The notes beneath the pieces are model-generated. The model saw only the letters and a program-made list of their open reading frames with translations, did no database searches and was not told the DNA's origin. Below, one piece after another: positions 6,148 to 7,810 of a stretch of DNA of 7,810 nucleotides. The DNA comes from Synergistaceae bacterium (GTDB lineage Bacteria; Synergistota; Synergistia; Synergistales; Synergistaceae), in contig JAQVPO010000059.1 in assembly GCA_028702015.1 (NCBI GenBank), forward strand, positions 1 to 7,810, read 5' to 3'. Position 1 is the first letter of the stretch, and every line of letters starts with the position of its first letter. The translations under genes were made by a program, and so were the position numbers.

Positions 6148-7485
6148 CTAAATCAAATTATAATACTCAAGTCTGCGGCAGCATTCCTCTTTCCCCAGCT
6201 GTGCAGCAACTTCAAAGACCCCAGGGCTGACTTTTCTCCCTGTAAGGACCCATCTGAGCGGCAAGGCGACCTCTTTCATACTGCTTTCGTTTGTCTCTAT
6301 CCATGATCTTGTGAAAGATTCCATAGCTTCCGGCGTAAATTCTGAGGTACCGAGCAGTTCGCTGTAGAATTTTTTCAGTGCCGGACGACGCTCTTCATTT
6401 ATGTCATCTGCCTTGTATCTTTCTTTTACGGCATCAAAGCTTATAAAATAATCGCTGTACTCGGCAAGCTGCATAGTCGTCTGGCCCCTTCCTCCCATTG
6501 TCTGCAGGGATGAGGCAAGATAATCATCCGAGCAGGCGGTGATGTTAAGCCCCAGGCCCCTCCAGAAGGGCTTGATTATCTCAAGAAGTTTATACGGATC
6601 CATTATCTTCATCTGCTCCTGATTTATATGGTTCAGCTTATCCATATCGAGAACAGCAGGTTTTTTTGTGACAGAGCCAATTTCAAAAAGCTTTACAGCC
6701 TCTTCGCGCGTGAAAACTTCCTGTCCGTTTTTAGGTGACCATCCAAGCAGCGCGAGGAAGTTGAAAACTCCGTCAGGCAGATATCCCAGGTCATTGTATT
6801 CAAATACGCTTGTTGCACCCTGACGTTTGGAGAGTTTCTTCTTGTCTTTTCCAAGTATCATAGGAAGGTGTGCAAATTTCGGAGGTTTAAAGCCAAGAGC
6901 GTGATAGATCAAAAGCTGCTTGGGCGTGTTGATTATATGATCTTCGCCCCGTATGACCATATTGATATTCATTGTGAAGTCATCTATCACGACGGCGAAA
7001 TTATAAGTCGGCATCCCGTCTCTCTTTATTATAACGATATCTTTTATTGTCCCGTCCTGATTGACGGAAGCGTTGTCACTTAAGACTTCTATATGTCCAT
7101 AGACTTCGTCATCAAAGGTGACTATTTTTCCGGAAGGTACTTTAAAAAGTACGGCTCCGTTGTCCTTATATGCTAATCCGGCATCCAGAAGCTGATTTGC
7201 GTACTTTGTATAAGACTCCATTCGTTCAGACTGCCTGTATGGGCCAAACTGGCCGGGTTTGTCGGGACCTTCGTCCCAATCAAGTCCCATCCACCTCATG
7301 CCGTCCATTATCGACTGCTCATATTCGGGTGTGGAGCGTTCCCTGTCTGTATCTTCTATACGAAGTATAAAAGTACCCCCAGTATGGCGGGCACAGAGCC
7401 AATTGAAAAGTGCGGTGTGAGCTCCTCCGATATGCAGTGCTCCTGTCGGGCTTGGTGCAAATCTTACGCGTATATTTTCAGACAT
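6148..7485 (-). CDS. gltX: Glutamate--tRNA ligase (GluRS), compact form
   Basis: Class I synthetase that charges tRNA-Glu with glutamate in the cytoplasm. The 445-residue protein has RFAPSPTGALHIGG (8-21, HIGH variant HIGG), LRIEDTDRERS (41-51), GPYRQSER, the substrate-site stretch PTYNFAVVIDD (159-169), IRGEDHIINTP (178-188) and KLSKRQGA (217-224, KMSKS loop). The C-terminal anticodon-binding domain ends with PLRWVLTG and a G-K-E-E-C-C-R-R-L stretch. It is shorter than the usual 465-495 residues. The connective domain jumps from AYKDNGAVLFKV (105-116) straight to the FDD segment, omitting roughly 35 residues that include the Y-C-x-C and Y-D-G-R-C-R motifs of relatives such as E. coli GltX. 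The start is the ATG at 7485, with GGAGG eight bases upstream. A longer frame opening at a TTG (7527) would add 14 residues without a family match. Whether it also charges tRNA-Gln cannot be read from the sequence, but the adjacent GlnRS makes that unnecessary. Confidence 0.95.
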   Translation of the reverse strand: MSENIRVRFAPSPTGALHIGGAHTALFNWLCARHTGGTFILRIEDTDRERSTPEYEQSIMDGMRWMGLDWDEGPDKPGQFGPYRQSERMESYTKYANQLLDAGLAYKDNGAVLFKVPSGKIVTFDDEVYGHIEVLSDNASVNQDGTIKDIVIIKRDGMPTYNFAVVIDDFTMNINMVIRGEDHIINTPKQLLIYHALGFKPPKFAHLPMILGKDKKKLSKRQGATSVFEYNDLGYLPDGVFNFLALLGWSPKNGQEVFTREEAVKLFEIGSVTKKPAVLDMDKLNHINQEQMKIMDPYKLLEIIKPFWRGLGLNITACSDDYLASSLQTMGGRGQTTMQLAEYSDYFISFDAVKERYKADDINEERRPALKKFYSELLGTSEFTPEAMESFTRSWIETNESSMKEVALPLRWVLTGRKVSPGVFEVAAQLGKEECCRRLEYYNLI

Positions 7486-7493
7486 TTTATAAA

Positions 7494-7498
7494 CCTCC
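7494..7498 (-). promoter_or_regulatory. Ribosome binding site deciding the gltX start (GGAGG)
   Basis: GGAGG on the - strand lies eight bases before the ATG at 7485. It lies downstream of the alternative TTG at 7527, so it selects the shorter protein. Confidence 0.82.
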
Positions 7499-7607
7499 GG
7501 TGAAGTGTTATTTTTTGATTTTGCCAAGTATATACCGATCTCGTCAAAGAGATTGAGACCTTTCTGTTATTGTCGGCAGTGTATGTTTTTAGATTTACGG
7601 CCCGTAG

Positions 7608-7616
7608 ATTATACCA
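7608..7616 (-). promoter_or_regulatory. Probable gltX promoter, extended -10 (TGGTATAAT)
   Basis: On the - strand TGGTATAAT is a perfect TATAAT -10 box with an extended TGN element. It has no good -35 box, which extended -10 promoters do not always need. It predicts a leader of about 115 bases. A second perfect TATAAT lies at 7631-7636 on the same strand, without TGN and without a clear -35, and may be an alternative start. Confidence 0.55.
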
Positions 7617-7641
7617 TTTGTTATAAACAGATTATAGCTTG

Positions 7642-7661
7642 TGCAGAAAGTTGATTCTGCA
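7642..7661. repeat. Perfect inverted repeat TGCAGAA-N6-TTCTGCA
   Basis: Seven-base arms with a six-base centre, located five bases upstream of the TATAAT at 7631-7636 (- strand). It could be an operator or an RNA hairpin in a longer transcript. No T-run follows on either strand, so it is not a terminator. Confidence 0.5.
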
Positions 7662-7677
7662 TCCATAAGCTGATTTG

Positions 7678-7694
7678 GTCTGCTGAAAGCAGAC
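7678..7694. repeat. Perfect inverted repeat GTCTGC-N5-GCAGAC
   Basis: Six-base arms around TGAAA, 16 bases from the neighbouring palindrome at 7642-7661 and sharing its TCTGC core. Neither strand has a following T-run. Its role is unknown. Confidence 0.4.
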
Positions 7695-7810
7695 TGATGA
7701 GCAAAAGGTTTCAGAGAAATGTCAAGGCGCCGGTCTTTCTGAGCCGATTGTCTCAGCTCTGTTTTACACTTACAATTAGAGCCGTATATAACAGAAGTTA
7801 TTTTCGGATA

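Larger units (their letters stand above)
7486..7810. other. Gene-free region upstream of gltX
   Basis: No convincing protein or RNA gene is visible in these 325 bases. The region holds the gltX promoter and leader. It also holds a short leader hairpin (ATCTC 7538-7542 with GAGAT 7549-7553) and a run of inverted repeats further upstream: 7642-7661, 7678-7694, and CTGAG/CTCAG at about 7739-7756. No T-box sequence was found on the gltX strand, so tRNA-sensing control is not supported. A gene may begin or end just beyond base 7810. Confidence 0.6.

Noticed and set aside
6015..6230. Small + strand open frame between glnS and gltX
   Set aside because: It runs through the terminator hairpin and into the gltX coding region and shows no recognisable protein features.
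7486..7527. Upstream TTG start at 7527 for gltX
   Set aside because: The 14 extra residues do not match GluRS N-termini, and the GGAGG site lies downstream of it, correctly placed for ATG 7485.
7720..7725. TTGACA on the - strand as a gltX -35 box
   Set aside because: No -10-like sequence lies 16-18 bases downstream; the extended -10 at 7608-7616 is a better candidate and is too far away to pair with it.
7486..7810. T-box riboswitch upstream of gltX
   Set aside because: The conserved T-box sequence and a terminator/antiterminator pair are absent from the leader.

Overview
The window reads as chromosomal DNA from an anaerobic bacterium. The taxon is inferred, not shown. An ECF-type cobalt/nickel importer beside energy-converting-hydrogenase-like membrane genes, together with a bacterial GlnRS, would fit a Synergistota-like or related Gram-negative anaerobe, but I cannot establish this without a search.

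Left part (1-4121, + strand): a tightly packed operon that continues upstream of the window. It starts with the C-terminal part of a CbiQ/EcfT-type transmembrane coupling protein. This overlaps by 4 bases (TTGA) a CbiO/EcfA-type ATPase. Nine bases later come three membrane-protein genes: a 535-residue HyfB/EchA/NuoL-type antiporter-like protein, a 105-residue protein that looks like the detached C-terminal end of that same family (ATGA overlap), and a 340-residue HyfC/EchB/NuoH-like protein. Together they resemble the membrane arm of a group 4 [NiFe] hydrogenase or complex I relative. No catalytic (large or small [NiFe]) or iron-sulfur subunit lies in the window, and several residues normally needed for coupling appear to be replaced. 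This is the unusual part: a divergent, split, apparently headless ion-pump-like membrane module in one operon with a metal importer.

Right part (4122-7810): a housekeeping region. glnS (+) and gltX (-) converge on a strong shared hairpin terminator at about 6091-6136. Both have clear GGAGG ribosome binding sites. gltX has an extended -10 promoter and a gene-free upstream region of about 325 bases with several short perfect palindromes. The pair implies direct charging of tRNA-Gln by GlnRS, with GltX charging tRNA-Glu. The GltX protein is compact: it lacks the Cys-containing insertion normally found in the connective domain.

No tRNA, rRNA, CRISPR array, insertion sequence or T-box leader was seen.
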